A DNA stretch of 64,000 nucleotides from Parietichytrium sp. I65-24A (GCA_012862575.1 BLSF01000015.1:371545-435544), one strand, 5' to 3'; positions 10,138 through 19,858 are shown, counted from the stretch's first letter. Numbers and translations are program-made. The notes: generated by a model not told the origin, from the sequence alone.

Positions 10138-11298
10138 ATGGTGAAGAAGAAGCGCTCCGGGGCGGGGCAGCCGCAGCAGGAAGATGATGCAGCGAGCAGC
10201 GTAATTGGCGGTCACGCGGCGGGATCGTGGGCTCCCAAGCGCAAGCGCGTGGATATTACCATTCCAGAGGTGGACCTGGGGCTCATTTCAACAGATGTGC
10301 GAGAATTGGAAGAAGGAATGCTGCCGCCGCCGTCGCAACGGGAGCCTCAGGAGGGGTGCGTGTCAGGGCAGCAGGCACGGCAACTGTCTACTCCGAGATC
10401 GACGCCATTGTCCACGCCTGCGTCACATCCGAGCATGAATCATTTTGGCGACGGGATGTACAACCTGATGGATGATGTCTTTGTACCACGCCATGCGCAA
10501 TTTGTTGGCAACCCGGGGTTCCTCAATACAGAACGAGGCGAAGGTATGATGCCATACATTCAGCGCGACCAATTGGCGCAATACGCACAATCCGCGTCGT
10601 CCCCCGTATCGATAGCGTCGCCTCGGCCGGGCTATGGGCATGGCCATTCTGCTCTGCACGACGGGCTCACTATGTCGCAGGATCCTTTTGGCGCGCGAAT
10701 CCGCGTACGCCAGACGAGTAGCAGCAGCTTACTGCCGGGCCAGCCAAGTCCGCACGCTTCGGACGAGGACCACTTGGAGAAGAAGCGCCGCAATAGGTAC
10801 TCTGATCACGAGAAGGAGCTTCTTATTAGAGCGGATGCAAAGGACGGGCGTAACGGTAGGCTTTACGTTGCAGAACTCCTGGGCATTCCCACAAGGACGG
10901 CGGATAGCATTATTTTACGATCTCGTGCCGGCTTGCACCCGGAGCATGATAAGCGCGACGGAAACGGAGGTCGTCAGTCCATGCGCAAAGAATTTCATGA
11001 AAGAGTGCTGACGCAGCACGTGCGGGAGAAGCCTACTGCCACTTTAAAGGACTTATTACTGATTCTCAATCGAGAGAGTTTGAGGAAGGTCTTATTGAGC
11101 CACAACATTGCTTTGCTGCCCGCTGAGTCGGTGGAGAATGGGCCGCTGGACATGGACAAGTACTTGGCTGCAGTACCCAAAGCTGTGGTGGACGACTACA
11201 CAAAGTATAAAATCAAGAGCCAAGGGACTGTTGCAAACTGGGTCAAGGAGCTCAACCTTCCAAAGCTCAGCAAGGGCAAGACCGAGGCCAGTGAGTGA
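10138..11298 (+). CDS. Putative nuclear protein with NLS and possible helix-turn-helix
   Basis: A 386-residue protein I cannot assign to a named family. Near the N-terminus PKRKRVD (about residues 32-38) resembles the SV40-type nuclear localisation signal. Residues about 50-210 are low complexity, rich in Ser, Pro, Gln and Gly. Residues about 214-264 (KKRRNRYSDHEKELL ... YVAELLGIPTRTADSIILR) look like a homeodomain-like helix-turn-helix: a basic arm, then helices with a GIPxRT turn, as in the DNA-binding part of some transposases. A helical C-terminal region follows (about 280-380). A DNA-binding or chromatin role is an inference. The ATG at 10138 is the first in-frame ATG. Confidence 0.7.
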   Translation: MVKKKRSGAGQPQQEDDAASSVIGGHAAGSWAPKRKRVDITIPEVDLGLISTDVRELEEGMLPPPSQREPQEGCVSGQQARQLSTPRSTPLSTPASHPSMNHFGDGMYNLMDDVFVPRHAQFVGNPGFLNTERGEGMMPYIQRDQLAQYAQSASSPVSIASPRPGYGHGHSALHDGLTMSQDPFGARIRVRQTSSSSLLPGQPSPHASDEDHLEKKRRNRYSDHEKELLIRADAKDGRNGRLYVAELLGIPTRTADSIILRSRAGLHPEHDKRDGNGGRQSMRKEFHERVLTQHVREKPTATLKDLLLILNRESLRKVLLSHNIALLPAESVENGPLDMDKYLAAVPKAVVDDYTKYKIKSQGTVANWVKELNLPKLSKGKTEASE

Positions 11299-11887
11299 CC
11301 TGCTCTGTGTTTTTATTTGGGACCTCTCTTCCTCTGTGTCTTTCCACCATCCCTTCGTCTGAATTTATGTCCATCCATCCATCCACCCACCCGCTTCACC
11401 CTCGCCATCTATGTACCGTTTTGACCACTGTCTCCCTCAATATCCTTGTTTTGCTTGATGAATGATTTGGAGGCTCCAATGCTGGAGATCGTGACCATAT
11501 GTCTCCTAAACCCACATCCAATCTGGGCCTTTATTCGTTTTACTGGCCGAACACCCATCAGAGTGTGTTGCCATGGCTTTTGAACCCGGACGCTAGCTCG
11601 TGTCCCGTCTTTTCCTAAACAAACCTTTTTTCACATTTGTCAGTGCTGTTGCAACAGCACCATCCTCCCTACTCGACTGCTACACTACATTTTCTCTTTT
11701 GGATCGAGCTTTCATCATTTTCACACACAAAACTTTTCTAGCATCAACATTTCACCTTGAGTAGCTCTCCGGGTCCTCTTTCCTTGCCTCAAGTCCTTCT
11801 CCGACTCAGCTCAGCTCTTGGCCGAAAGTGCCAACATCTGCACGTTCCACACAACTCCATCTTGACATAAACAATACGCACAATCAG

Positions 11888-11940
11888 TACCAGAACACGT
11901 ACTCTGCCTGACATGTTTACCAGAACACGTACTCTGCCTG
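11888..11940. repeat. 23-bp direct repeat, 30-bp period
   Basis: TACCAGAACACGTACTCTGC plus CTG occurs at 11888-11910 and again at 11918-11940, separated by ACATGTT. The unit contains an ACGT core (CACGTA). Confidence 0.9.
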
Positions 11941-12178
11941 AGATGTCAGTACCACTTGTACCACCGTCAGTCACAGATTTTAGTATCGCAAGATACTGAC
12001 TGCGAGGACACGAGTACTACTACTGCACCTAAACCTAAAAGTACGTACGTACGTGCCGGGACTGTGGGTACTCGTACGGGCGCCATTCGCACCAAGCCTC
12101 TCAAGTATCCAGCACAGAGCGCAGTGCACAGAGCACAGAGCGCAGAACGAGGACACGCGAGAAGAGGGAGAAGGGCGA

Positions 12179-12197
12179 GATAGATAGATAGATAGAT
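12179..12197. repeat. (GATA)n microsatellite
   Basis: Four to five GATA units about 105 bases before the TBC1D23-like start codon. Confidence 0.9.
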
Positions 12198-12301
12198 ACA
12201 CTCAGGGAGACGAGGAAGTGAGTAGTAGCTGGTCGGATATTCTTGTCTATTTTGGGCGAGCAGCCGTGGCGCATATTCAGCCATTCCCAGAGGAGAACGA
12301 G

Positions 12302-15300
12302 ATGGCGGAGGAAGAGCTATTGGACGATATATTTGGAGGGAGCGTGGGCGAGAGCAAGGGAGACGCTCGGAGACACAGTGCGAAGAGCGGCGGGAGCGAC
12401 GTGGACGACCTATTTGGGTTGTCGATGGGGTCCCCGGGGAGTAAGGGTGGCTCAGAAAAGCACAGGGACTCGGAACTTGATGATCTGTTTAGTGCGATTG
12501 GCATGAACGATGGGGATGCTGCGCCCAGCGCCGCCAGCTCGTCGGCGAGAGCGCCCCCAAAGTCCGCGAGCTCCGACAGCCTTGACGATGTGGATGCTTT
12601 CATTAGCGGACTCACGCAGTCCGACTCGCCGACCGAAGTGAATAAAGGGGCAGGGACCTCGGAACTGAACCTCGGTAACGTGGAAGGGGACGAGTTCCTG
12701 TCCTGGCTAGAGGACGGCGAATCGGGAGCAAGCTCCGGCATGCACACAGCCAAATCTCACAAAATAGGCACAGAACCGCTCTCTGGTGCTTCAGCTGACA
12801 GCGCCGAGCTCAACTCTGGACTGGACGATGACGACGACGACGACGAGGAAGATGAATTCTACATCGATGATTCCGGCGTGGTGATTGTAGACAAGAACAA
12901 ACAAGAAGAGAGCACCGAAGGTGGATCACGAGTTGACAAGGGGGAGTCAGGGAAAGATGGTGTGGGAGCGCAGGCTCCTCCGGACGTAGTTTTGCCGTTT
13001 CCTTCTATCCGCCCGATTCGCAAAGAGGACAAGCCCGCTCTTGACGAACAGTCTGTGCCACTCGCGCTCAGCATCCTTTCCAGTGGCGATGAACCATCGA
13101 ATCTCGACGGTGCGCTTGAAAAGGTGCAGAACCGCGTTGACACTTTGTTTGAAATCCGCCAAGGCGATCAAATCGCCCTTCGGTCTGCCGCAAGCGTGAC
13201 TGGGGTGGTTGGCTTTGTGGTGCCTTCGCAATTGAGAATGGACATTTGGGCCTCCATCCTCGGTGGCGCGCAGCTTTCCCAGCTCAGCGTCCCGGACTGG
13301 TTTGCGGTCCCAAAAGATCGCCTCCACGAAATTTTCCCATCGGTGCGCAAATCGATCAGGAAAGACTGCGAAACCGCCTGGGAGGCGATAGTAGGATCAC
13401 CCCTGCCAAAAGAGCAAGAGGAGCCGGTCATTGAGTTGCTCTCAGATCTCGTGGGCAAAATGGTCCTTCGTCACCCAAACAAGACTTACAATGCATTGCA
13501 CACCAACATCTGCGCTACTGTCGCGTGGGCCGCCATCCGATCAACCGCAGACAAGGTGTTGGACGAGTCTTCCCTGGAATCGGTCTCAAAAATTGTCGAT
13601 TTGGTATGTCAAAAGTGGGGAGGAAGGAGGGGAGACTGGACAAGCACCGGGCTGCATGCAAACCCGATTCTTCAAGGCGCCGGGGTGGGGGGAGCCGCGT
13701 GGGCTTTGGACTCCCTACCCCTCGTCTTGTTTCGAAGACATCTCATTCTTAGCAGGCTGCTTTCATTTCACGACCCAGGCCTTGCTTACCACTTGGAGAC
13801 CTATTGCAAAGGATGGGGCTGCTCAGAAGTATCGGTTGTCCTCAATGACGAGAACGAGAAACCGCCAGCTCTGGACCCTGAAGCAGATTCTCCAGAAATG
13901 ACAGCGTTTCGGAAGAGAATCATTGACCGTGTTTCACAGATGAGCGCGGCTGCCCAGAAAACCTCCGATGGGTGGCCATCCGGCAATTTGTTCGGCTGCC
14001 TGGCTCCTTTGAAAAGTGCCAGTCTGAAAAATGACCTTGCCGGAGACCATCTGATCGCATTGTGGGACGTTCTGTTCTTCTCGGGAAAGTCTCCTCAGAC
14101 AATGTCATTCTTCATCGCCCTTGCTACTATGCTTATGCTTCGGAAAGACCTTCTTAAGACGCTCGAGTCGGCCGCTCTTCGAAGGATGATTCAAAAGGCA
14201 TTCCAAACGTATACTGTAGATCACGACGATGACACCCGCGCGGCGGAGCGTCTCGCGGCGCTGGCACTCTCCTTAGAGGAAGCCACCCCGGAGTCTATCC
14301 TTAAATGGGTTGGCGAAGAAGAGATTCTCCTGCTCTTGCCGACCGTGGAGCAAATGCAGGAGCACAAGCGCCGGCACTTGCAAGCAAAGCAATCGGAACA
14401 AGCCATTCTCCGCGCTGAAGCGGAAAAGGCCGCTGCCAAGAAGGGGGGAAAGCAAGAAGAAGGACAAGAGAGCGCCCAAGCTGTGGAGGAGAGCGAGACA
14501 GACGAAAAGTCGAGCCTCCCAGCACAGTCTCTGACCGTGGGCGAGGCGCAAGAGCAACAGCAGCCAGCCGTGGGCGGCTCCAGAGTGGGGTGGTTTTCTT
14601 CTGCTCTGAAAAAGCAGGCGCAGTCTTTGAAGACAGCGATCCTCACAGCGTCAGGCACTGCCTCCATTGACTGGACCAAGTACAACGTCGTTCGCCGATT
14701 GGTGGAGCTTAACGGGCCCCCGGGCGAGGGGTTTGGGCTAAAGCTGCGCAAAGGCAAGTACGGCTTGGAAGTGGAGGGAATGCAACCGGGATCCATTGCC
14801 GCAAAAACTCATTTGATCTCTCCTGGGGACCTCGTCATGACCTTGAATGGGTTGCTGGTGTTTGGCCTCGGGGCTGCTGATGCCGAGGCACTGATTTCCC
14901 TTCAGGAAAAGCCGTGCTTCTTGATCGTTGCCACCCTACTTCCCAAATCTGTGCCGCTAACACCCGAGATAGAGACGGTTCTCAATACGCAGACACTGTG
15001 CCCAACTCTGAGCGAGCACGTTGAGGCATATTATTACACATATAATAAGGGAAAGGAGAAGGAGGTGGAGCGCATCCTGTCCATCTACTCTCACCGCGAA
15101 GCCGTGCTGCTTGAGGAGCTCGCGCAAAAATACCTTGACCACGTCCAGGGTGATCCATTCTACTTTCCGCAAAGTTTATTTTGCGCGCCTATGGACGCGG
15201 GCACAGTTGTGAAGGAAGTGTGTTTCAAGGAAGGGGAGCATTCCCCAACTGCTGAAGCTCAAAGGGTTCGCGGCGCTATGTTCAATGCGCGGACGAGAAG

Positions 15301-16873
15301 TGAGTCCGGAAAATCGAGGAAATTATTTATTGTCGACTGTCGCTCCCCGAAAACAATCCAAAGCACAGGGAGATTTGCTACCGGCTTTGTGCTTGACCCT
15401 TCGACATTGGAGGACCCTGAAACGCAGGCGAGGGTGCAGGAAATCTTTGCGCCAATGAAGGGGGACATGCAAATTTGCATCCTGGGAAGTGGCAGTGATC
15501 TCTTGTTGTCCGACCTCCACCCTCAGCGCGCCCGTGTTTTGCGGGAACGCGATCGCCGGGCTATCGATTCGTGCGCTCTTTACTTTTTGAAGATGGGATT
15601 CCCTTTCGTGAGCTTTGTGGAGGGCGGCTTTCTAGCGTGCTATATGGCCATCCGTGAGCTTGGATACCTCATAGACGACTGTCTGATTGGAATGCCTCCT
15701 CGGCCAGAGGTTTTGGCCAAATATGACGCCTTCATCAGGTACCGCAAATCACCGCCAGGAAGTGCAGCCACATTCTTGGCAGGGAAGGCCCGGAGCGGAG
15801 CTCAGCAGCGCGCCAAAACAGACACTGCTCTATCGTCCTCTGGAACGCCTGGCGTGGAGAGCGAGGAGGGAACTACCAGCAAAAATCTAGCAGCCATTGG
15901 CAATCTGTTTTCCAATGTGTGGAAGCGTCCTGGGCAAGAGGAGGGCGGCGCTGGCGATGCAGTTGAAGGGGATGGCTCGGCAAGGGAAGCGCCTGCAGCG
16001 CCTCCTGCTCCAGCCCAAGACTCGAGCAAGCCAACGAGCAACACGTCAGCGTTCTTTTCCAACGTTTGGAAGAAGGCGTCTTCTTCGTCGCAAGAAGCGC
16101 AACAGCAAGCAGCCGCTACACAGGCTTCGGAGGCTACAGCAGCGAAGCCCAGCGCCTCGTCTTGGGCTTCTGGCTGGTCCAGCCGCCTCAAAACTATGAA
16201 GGTCCCAGATGGGCTCGGTGAGAAGCTCAAGAGTTCCATGAACCAGGCGTATGCAACAGCGCAGCAAAAGCTCGCTACGGTTGCCCAGGACGATGCGCCC
16301 GAGGACATGGAGGTGGAAGATGAAGTAGATCCCGCTCTGCTGCAGAAGATCGCTGGTCTTGAGAAGGGCGCATTCGTAGACGCTGCTGACCTTGGCAACT
16401 ATGCCAAGAGTTTCCAAGCCTTCAAAGAAAAGCAGGTTCTGCTGGACGAGGCAGCCAGCAAACTTTCCGAAACAGACACTGATGCGAATGTTGATGAAAA
16501 GGGCGAGGAAAATAGAGAAGAGAAGGTCCAATTGTTGAGGCGTTTACTAGTCATCACTCCGGAGCGATTCTTGGTGCTGGAGCCGGATGTTAGCAATGCT
16601 ACCGCGGGCAAGGTGAAGAGCAACCGCACGCTTAAACAAGTGGCTCGAATGCGCTACCCAAACAATGACCCCACCAAGATCAGCTTATTTTACGCAAAGG
16701 GTGATGCCGGCGAGCAGACCAGCTACATTTACCGACTCGGCACCAACGCCAAGCCATTCACGCGCGCCATCATGCGTGCTTGCGCTCGATACAATGCAAA
16801 ATGTGCTGCCGCCGAGGCCGCCGCTTCGCCAGACCAACAAGCTCTGCCATCCACAATGCCGTCGAGCGAGTGA
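12302..16873 (+). CDS. TBC1D23-like protein with an added PDZ domain
   Basis: A 1523-residue cytosolic protein. Order: acidic disordered N-terminus with DDIFGG/DDLFG-type repeats and a poly-Asp run (to about 225); TBC-type helical domain (about 300-630); charged coiled-coil segment (about 680-720); PDZ domain (about 800-880: GFGLKLRKGKYGLEVEGM, then GDLVMTLNGL); rhodanese-like domain (about 1005-1125: LFIVDCRSPKTIQSTGRFATGF ends near FVSFVEGGF); Ser/Ala-rich linker with FSNVWKR and FSNVWKK; and a C-terminal PH-like domain (about 1410-1500: RFLVLEP...). TBC plus inactive rhodanese plus C-terminal domain is the TBC1D23 layout. That family tethers endosome-derived vesicles at the trans-Golgi. 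The rhodanese loop ICILGSGS matches the non-catalytic TBC1D23 form. Animal TBC1D23 is about 700 residues and has no PDZ. The start is the ATG opening MAEEELLDDIFGG. Confidence 0.82.
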   Translation: MAEEELLDDIFGGSVGESKGDARRHSAKSGGSDVDDLFGLSMGSPGSKGGSEKHRDSELDDLFSAIGMNDGDAAPSAASSSARAPPKSASSDSLDDVDAFISGLTQSDSPTEVNKGAGTSELNLGNVEGDEFLSWLEDGESGASSGMHTAKSHKIGTEPLSGASADSAELNSGLDDDDDDDEEDEFYIDDSGVVIVDKNKQEESTEGGSRVDKGESGKDGVGAQAPPDVVLPFPSIRPIRKEDKPALDEQSVPLALSILSSGDEPSNLDGALEKVQNRVDTLFEIRQGDQIALRSAASVTGVVGFVVPSQLRMDIWASILGGAQLSQLSVPDWFAVPKDRLHEIFPSVRKSIRKDCETAWEAIVGSPLPKEQEEPVIELLSDLVGKMVLRHPNKTYNALHTNICATVAWAAIRSTADKVLDESSLESVSKIVDLVCQKWGGRRGDWTSTGLHANPILQGAGVGGAAWALDSLPLVLFRRHLILSRLLSFHDPGLAYHLETYCKGWGCSEVSVVLNDENEKPPALDPEADSPEMTAFRKRIIDRVSQMSAAAQKTSDGWPSGNLFGCLAPLKSASLKNDLAGDHLIALWDVLFFSGKSPQTMSFFIALATMLMLRKDLLKTLESAALRRMIQKAFQTYTVDHDDDTRAAERLAALALSLEEATPESILKWVGEEEILLLLPTVEQMQEHKRRHLQAKQSEQAILRAEAEKAAAKKGGKQEEGQESAQAVEESETDEKSSLPAQSLTVGEAQEQQQPAVGGSRVGWFSSALKKQAQSLKTAILTASGTASIDWTKYNVVRRLVELNGPPGEGFGLKLRKGKYGLEVEGMQPGSIAAKTHLISPGDLVMTLNGLLVFGLGAADAEALISLQEKPCFLIVATLLPKSVPLTPEIETVLNTQTLCPTLSEHVEAYYYTYNKGKEKEVERILSIYSHREAVLLEELAQKYLDHVQGDPFYFPQSLFCAPMDAGTVVKEVCFKEGEHSPTAEAQRVRGAMFNARTRSESGKSRKLFIVDCRSPKTIQSTGRFATGFVLDPSTLEDPETQARVQEIFAPMKGDMQICILGSGSDLLLSDLHPQRARVLRERDRRAIDSCALYFLKMGFPFVSFVEGGFLACYMAIRELGYLIDDCLIGMPPRPEVLAKYDAFIRYRKSPPGSAATFLAGKARSGAQQRAKTDTALSSSGTPGVESEEGTTSKNLAAIGNLFSNVWKRPGQEEGGAGDAVEGDGSAREAPAAPPAPAQDSSKPTSNTSAFFSNVWKKASSSSQEAQQQAAATQASEATAAKPSASSWASGWSSRLKTMKVPDGLGEKLKSSMNQAYATAQQKLATVAQDDAPEDMEVEDEVDPALLQKIAGLEKGAFVDAADLGNYAKSFQAFKEKQVLLDEAASKLSETDTDANVDEKGEENREEKVQLLRRLLVITPERFLVLEPDVSNATAGKVKSNRTLKQVARMRYPNNDPTKISLFYAKGDAGEQTSYIYRLGTNAKPFTRAIMRACARYNAKCAAAEAAASPDQQALPSTMPSSE

Positions 16874-17419
16874 ATGCATGAATAGGCTGCGCGGAACGCA
16901 AGCATGAACAAACAAATAAAGTGACAGTAATTAAAATTTTGCGAACCCCGAGGCTTCTCTCTTCCCTTTCTTCTGCCATACAGTAGACTCCATAACTCTC
17001 GAGGCAGGCAAGCAAGCAACAGAACTGGACTGGACTGAAGCGCACCACTCTCTGTTTTATATCTATAGCAAAGAAAAAGCACGCATCCTTGCGTCCGCAG
17101 TCTCCTTCTCTGACGCCTCGAGTCATGACATTTTGAAGCTGGTGTACATGATGATGTGCCACACACCAGTTTACGCCAAACTTTCCAGTTCGCTGTCCGG
17201 AGTCCTCACCCCCGCCAACCAACTCGCACAGAAGCAAGCTTCTCACTCTTCTCACTTGCTCCATTTCGACCCTTGCATGTGGTTGTGGTTGTGGTTGTTG
17301 TTGTGGTTGGTTACACGTTTGACAAGTCTGCCATAGCCGTCACCAACTTGTGTTGACGCCGTTCTCTTCTTCTGAGTCTTCCATTCTGTCATTCTCTCAT
17401 TCTCTTATTCTCTGGCGCC
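16874..17419. other. Intergenic region
   Basis: 546 bases between two forward genes. An AATAAA occurs at about 16,915, just after the TBC1D23-like stop, and could serve as a polyadenylation signal. A GTGGTTGTGGTTGTTGTTG tract lies at about 17,278-17,310. No gene is seen. Confidence 0.6.
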
Positions 17420-18118
17420 ATGTTGGAGTTGCACCCGCGGTCGAGCGGGCAGAGCGCCGAGTCGTGGCTGTTGTGCCCGCGCACCTTGGCGTCCGCGCAG
17501 CGTGGTCTTGGCGGCGGCCTCGTGTCGCTGTGTCGTGGCGGGCGCTGTAGTGGCGCGTGCAAGGCGTTGGCGCCTGTGGCAGAGTGCGAGTTTGACGCGT
17601 TTCAACCCGTGCTGCTGCGCGGGGTGCCGGCGCGAGTGGCGGAGCTGACGCAGGTGACGCGGGTGACGCGGGAGATGGTGACGGAGCCGCGCAGCGTGGC
17701 GATACGCGCCCCTGCGGACGCAGTGTGGGAGGTGCTGCTGGGGTTCGAGAGATACGCGGAGTGGAACCCGTTCCAGCGGCGGGTGGACGTGCTGCGCGAC
17801 AGTGAGACAGGGCAGGTGCTGCTGGATTTGCACGTGAAGATCGCCGGCGTTCAAATCAAGAGCCGCGAGACGGTGTTCTATGTGGACTCGGCGCGCAGGA
17901 TGCTGTGCTACGGGATCAATTCGGCCTGGACGGGGTCCTGGAGGACGATGTGGCTCGAAGACGTCGGCGATGGAACCACGGTTTGCCACAGCGTGCACAC
18001 GATCGGCGGCATTTGGTCGCGCGTCATTGAGTGCCTGGTGGGCAAGTATGTGCGCGAAGGGTTTCAGGCTCAGCACAATGCCCTCAAACACTATTGCGAG
18101 AACCTCGACAAGTCGTGA
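17420..18118 (+). CDS. SRPBCC-superfamily (START-like) protein
   Basis: A 232-residue protein. Residues about 90-225 show the SRPBCC/polyketide-cyclase-like pattern: RSVAIRAPADAVWEVLLGFERYAEWNPF, a first strand then a helix with the W-P/A-D-x-V-W-E and Y-x-E-W-N-P signature, followed by paired beta strands and a long C-terminal helix ending at HYCENLDKS. Such domains form a deep cavity for hydrophobic ligands; the ligand cannot be told from sequence. The first 90 residues are Ala/Gly/Arg/Cys-rich with no membrane segment and could be a targeting or disordered region. High GC at third positions produces a long antisense open frame, which I treat as an artefact. The ATG at 17420 is the first in frame. 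Confidence 0.75.
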   Translation: MLELHPRSSGQSAESWLLCPRTLASAQRGLGGGLVSLCRGGRCSGACKALAPVAECEFDAFQPVLLRGVPARVAELTQVTRVTREMVTEPRSVAIRAPADAVWEVLLGFERYAEWNPFQRRVDVLRDSETGQVLLDLHVKIAGVQIKSRETVFYVDSARRMLCYGINSAWTGSWRTMWLEDVGDGTTVCHSVHTIGGIWSRVIECLVGKYVREGFQAQHNALKHYCENLDKS

Positions 18119-18526
18119 GACCCATGGGTTGCGGCCTTTCATGCTCTGCTGTCAGCTCAATGCAATGCAATCCGACCAAGTCGTGCGCCGGCGTCCGCTT
18201 CCTCCTCCGCAAAGCCATTACTGCCAAAGCGCTCGACCGCTTTGTTTGACAACTGCGCGCGGTTCTCGGTGTCTAATACTCGGACCCCGTCCGTTTTCCC
18301 CAACGAACATGTAACTTTACAGAACAGATCGTACCAACAAGAACAATCGAGCAAGAAAAGGCAACCAACCATGCGGTGATCCAGTTCATATGCACCACTC
18401 AGAGCCCCAGCTCAGGCCTCACCTCCATCCACGCACGATCATCGACCCTTAACGGTGACGATTCACGCCCTTCATCAGGTTTGACATCCACCATTCCTCC
18501 CGCAGCCAACCGAACCAGCAAACACC

Positions 18527-18585
18527 CATTCCCATCTCCATTCCCATCTCCATTCCCAATTCCATTCCCAATTCCATTCCCATCT
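18527..18585. repeat. CCATTCCCAT(CT) tandem repeat
   Basis: About five 12-bp units alternating CCATTCCCATCT and CCATTCCCAATT. Confidence 0.85.
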
Positions 18586-18764
18586 GCACGTTTAGTTCCA
18601 ACTCCAACCTAACCTTCCATCCAAACATATCCCAACCATCCCAACAACAAACTACAAACTACAAAATACAAGTCACAAGTCACAAGTCATCCGACTTACT
18701 TGGCCTCGCTCCCAACTCTCCACCAAAAGCTTCATTCACTGTCAGTCTGTCTCTGCCAGCAAAA

Positions 18765-18767
<3 letters not shown>

Positions 18768-18795
<28 letters not shown>
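18768..18795. repeat. (CT)n microsatellite in otubain leader
   Basis: About 14 CT units, 52 bases before the otubain start codon. Confidence 0.95.
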
Positions 18796-18799
<4 letters not shown>

Positions 18800-18806
18800 A
18801 CGAAGA

Positions 18807-18841
18807 GCGACTGCGACTGCGACTGCGACTGCGACTGCGAG
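18807..18841. repeat. (CGACTG)n hexamer repeat abutting the otubain start
   Basis: Almost six CGACTG units, directly followed by GAGATG repeats that themselves encode the first residues MEMEM. Confidence 0.9.
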
Positions 18842-18847
18842 AAGGAG

Positions 18848-19585
18848 ATGGAGATGGAGATGGCGGCAGGGATCGGCGGGAAAGAGTCGTCCTTGGCGAG
18901 TCTGAGCGAAGCGCTCTCGAACCACGCGGGGTTCTCTCGCAAGCTGCGCGGGCTGTCGCAGCGGTACGCGGGCATGCGGCGCGTGCGCGGCGATGGGAAC
19001 TGCTTCTACCGCGCGTTTGCGTTCGGCTGGCTGGAGAGCGCGGCCATGGACGCGGCGAGGTTGGCGCGGGCGCGCGAAGTGACGGCCGCGGCGCTGGGGG
19101 ATCTGATGCGCGGCGGGTTTGAGGAGGTCGCGGTGGGCATGTTCTGCGAGTTCGCGCAGGACGCAGTGGAGCAGTCGGCCGCGGCCGCCGAGGCGTCGGA
19201 TACAGCGAAGGCGTTGAAGGAGCTGGAGGCGATTTTCGCGGCGGATGGCGAATCGGACTACTTGGTGTGCTTTGCGAGGCTCGCGAGCGCGGCATATATC
19301 AGGGCTCACGCCGAGAGGTTCGAGCCGTTCCTGCCCGAAGAGTATACCTCCGTGGAGGCGTTTTGCAAGAACGAAGTCGAGCCCATGGGCAAGGACTGTG
19401 AGCAGCTGCAGATCATCGCTTTAAGCGAGTACATGCAGGTTCCCGTGCGTGTCGAGTACCTGGACGCCGTGACCGAAAAGGATGACACGTCTTCTCATAA
19501 TTTTGGGCCGGAAGGCGAGGAGGCGGCCATCCACCTGTTATACCGACCGTCGCACTACGACATCTTGTATCCTGCAGACAACTAG
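18848..19585 (+). CDS. Otubain-like deubiquitinase (peptidase family C65)
   Basis: A 245-residue cysteine protease of the otubain group. Asp49 and Cys52 lie in RGDGNCFYRAFAF, and His236 and Asp238 in RPSHYDILYP. These match the human OTUB1 active-site set (Asp88, Cys91, His265, Asp267) with the same D-x-x-C and H-x-D spacing. The segment EVEPMGKDCEQLQIIAL matches the VEPMxKExDHIHIIAL block of OTUB1, followed by PVRVEYLD and LLYRPSHYDILY. The protein should cleave ubiquitin from proteins or hold back E2 enzymes in cytosol or nucleus; OTUB1-type K48 preference is inferred. It lacks part of the OTUB1 N-terminal tail. The ATG at 18848 is one of three in GAGATG repeats, so the exact start is uncertain by a few residues. 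Confidence 0.9.
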   Translation: MEMEMAAGIGGKESSLASLSEALSNHAGFSRKLRGLSQRYAGMRRVRGDGNCFYRAFAFGWLESAAMDAARLARAREVTAAALGDLMRGGFEEVAVGMFCEFAQDAVEQSAAAAEASDTAKALKELEAIFAADGESDYLVCFARLASAAYIRAHAERFEPFLPEEYTSVEAFCKNEVEPMGKDCEQLQIIALSEYMQVPVRVEYLDAVTEKDDTSSHNFGPEGEEAAIHLLYRPSHYDILYPADN

Positions 19586-19858
19586 CCTTCCTTTTTCTGC
19601 GTTGTACTTTTATTTAACCCCAGCTCAACTGAGATTCGTTTTCAAAAATGTCAAACGGTCTTTGTGATCATTGCCAGTCCTGTTTATCTATCTCGCTTTT
19701 CAATATTAGACTAGAGACGGCGCGTGCGGGATGCGCATTAAGAGCTATTTCCAGCTTTGCAATCTGCGGAATGGCAGCACATCAGGCACGCGAGAGGTGT
19801 ACTGACAGTGAATACTGAAGTTCAGAGAAATCAAGAAAATTGACAAACAACAATTTTA

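Larger units (their letters stand above)
11299..12301. other. Intergenic region upstream of the TBC1D23-like gene
   Basis: About 1 kb without a gene. It holds the pyrimidine-rich 3' region of the previous gene, a 23-bp direct repeat (11888-11940) and GATA repeats (12179-12197), then the short leader of the next gene. Confidence 0.6.
18119..18847. other. Intergenic region with repeats before the otubain gene
   Basis: 729 bases with no gene. Includes CCATTCCCAT/CCATTCCCAAT tandem units (18527-18585), a CT run (18768-18795), and CGACTG hexamers (18807-18841) that abut the start codon. ATTCACTGTCA at about 18,734 is a variant of the intergenic motif. Confidence 0.65.

Noticed and set aside
17405-18142. 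Long minus-strand open frame (245 codons) covering the SRPBCC gene
   Set aside because: It is the antisense of a GC3-rich real gene, is Arg/His/Pro-rich and has no family features.
18680-19309. Minus-strand frames over the otubain gene
   Set aside because: Antisense shadows of a GC-rich gene; the plus frame carries the catalytic residues.
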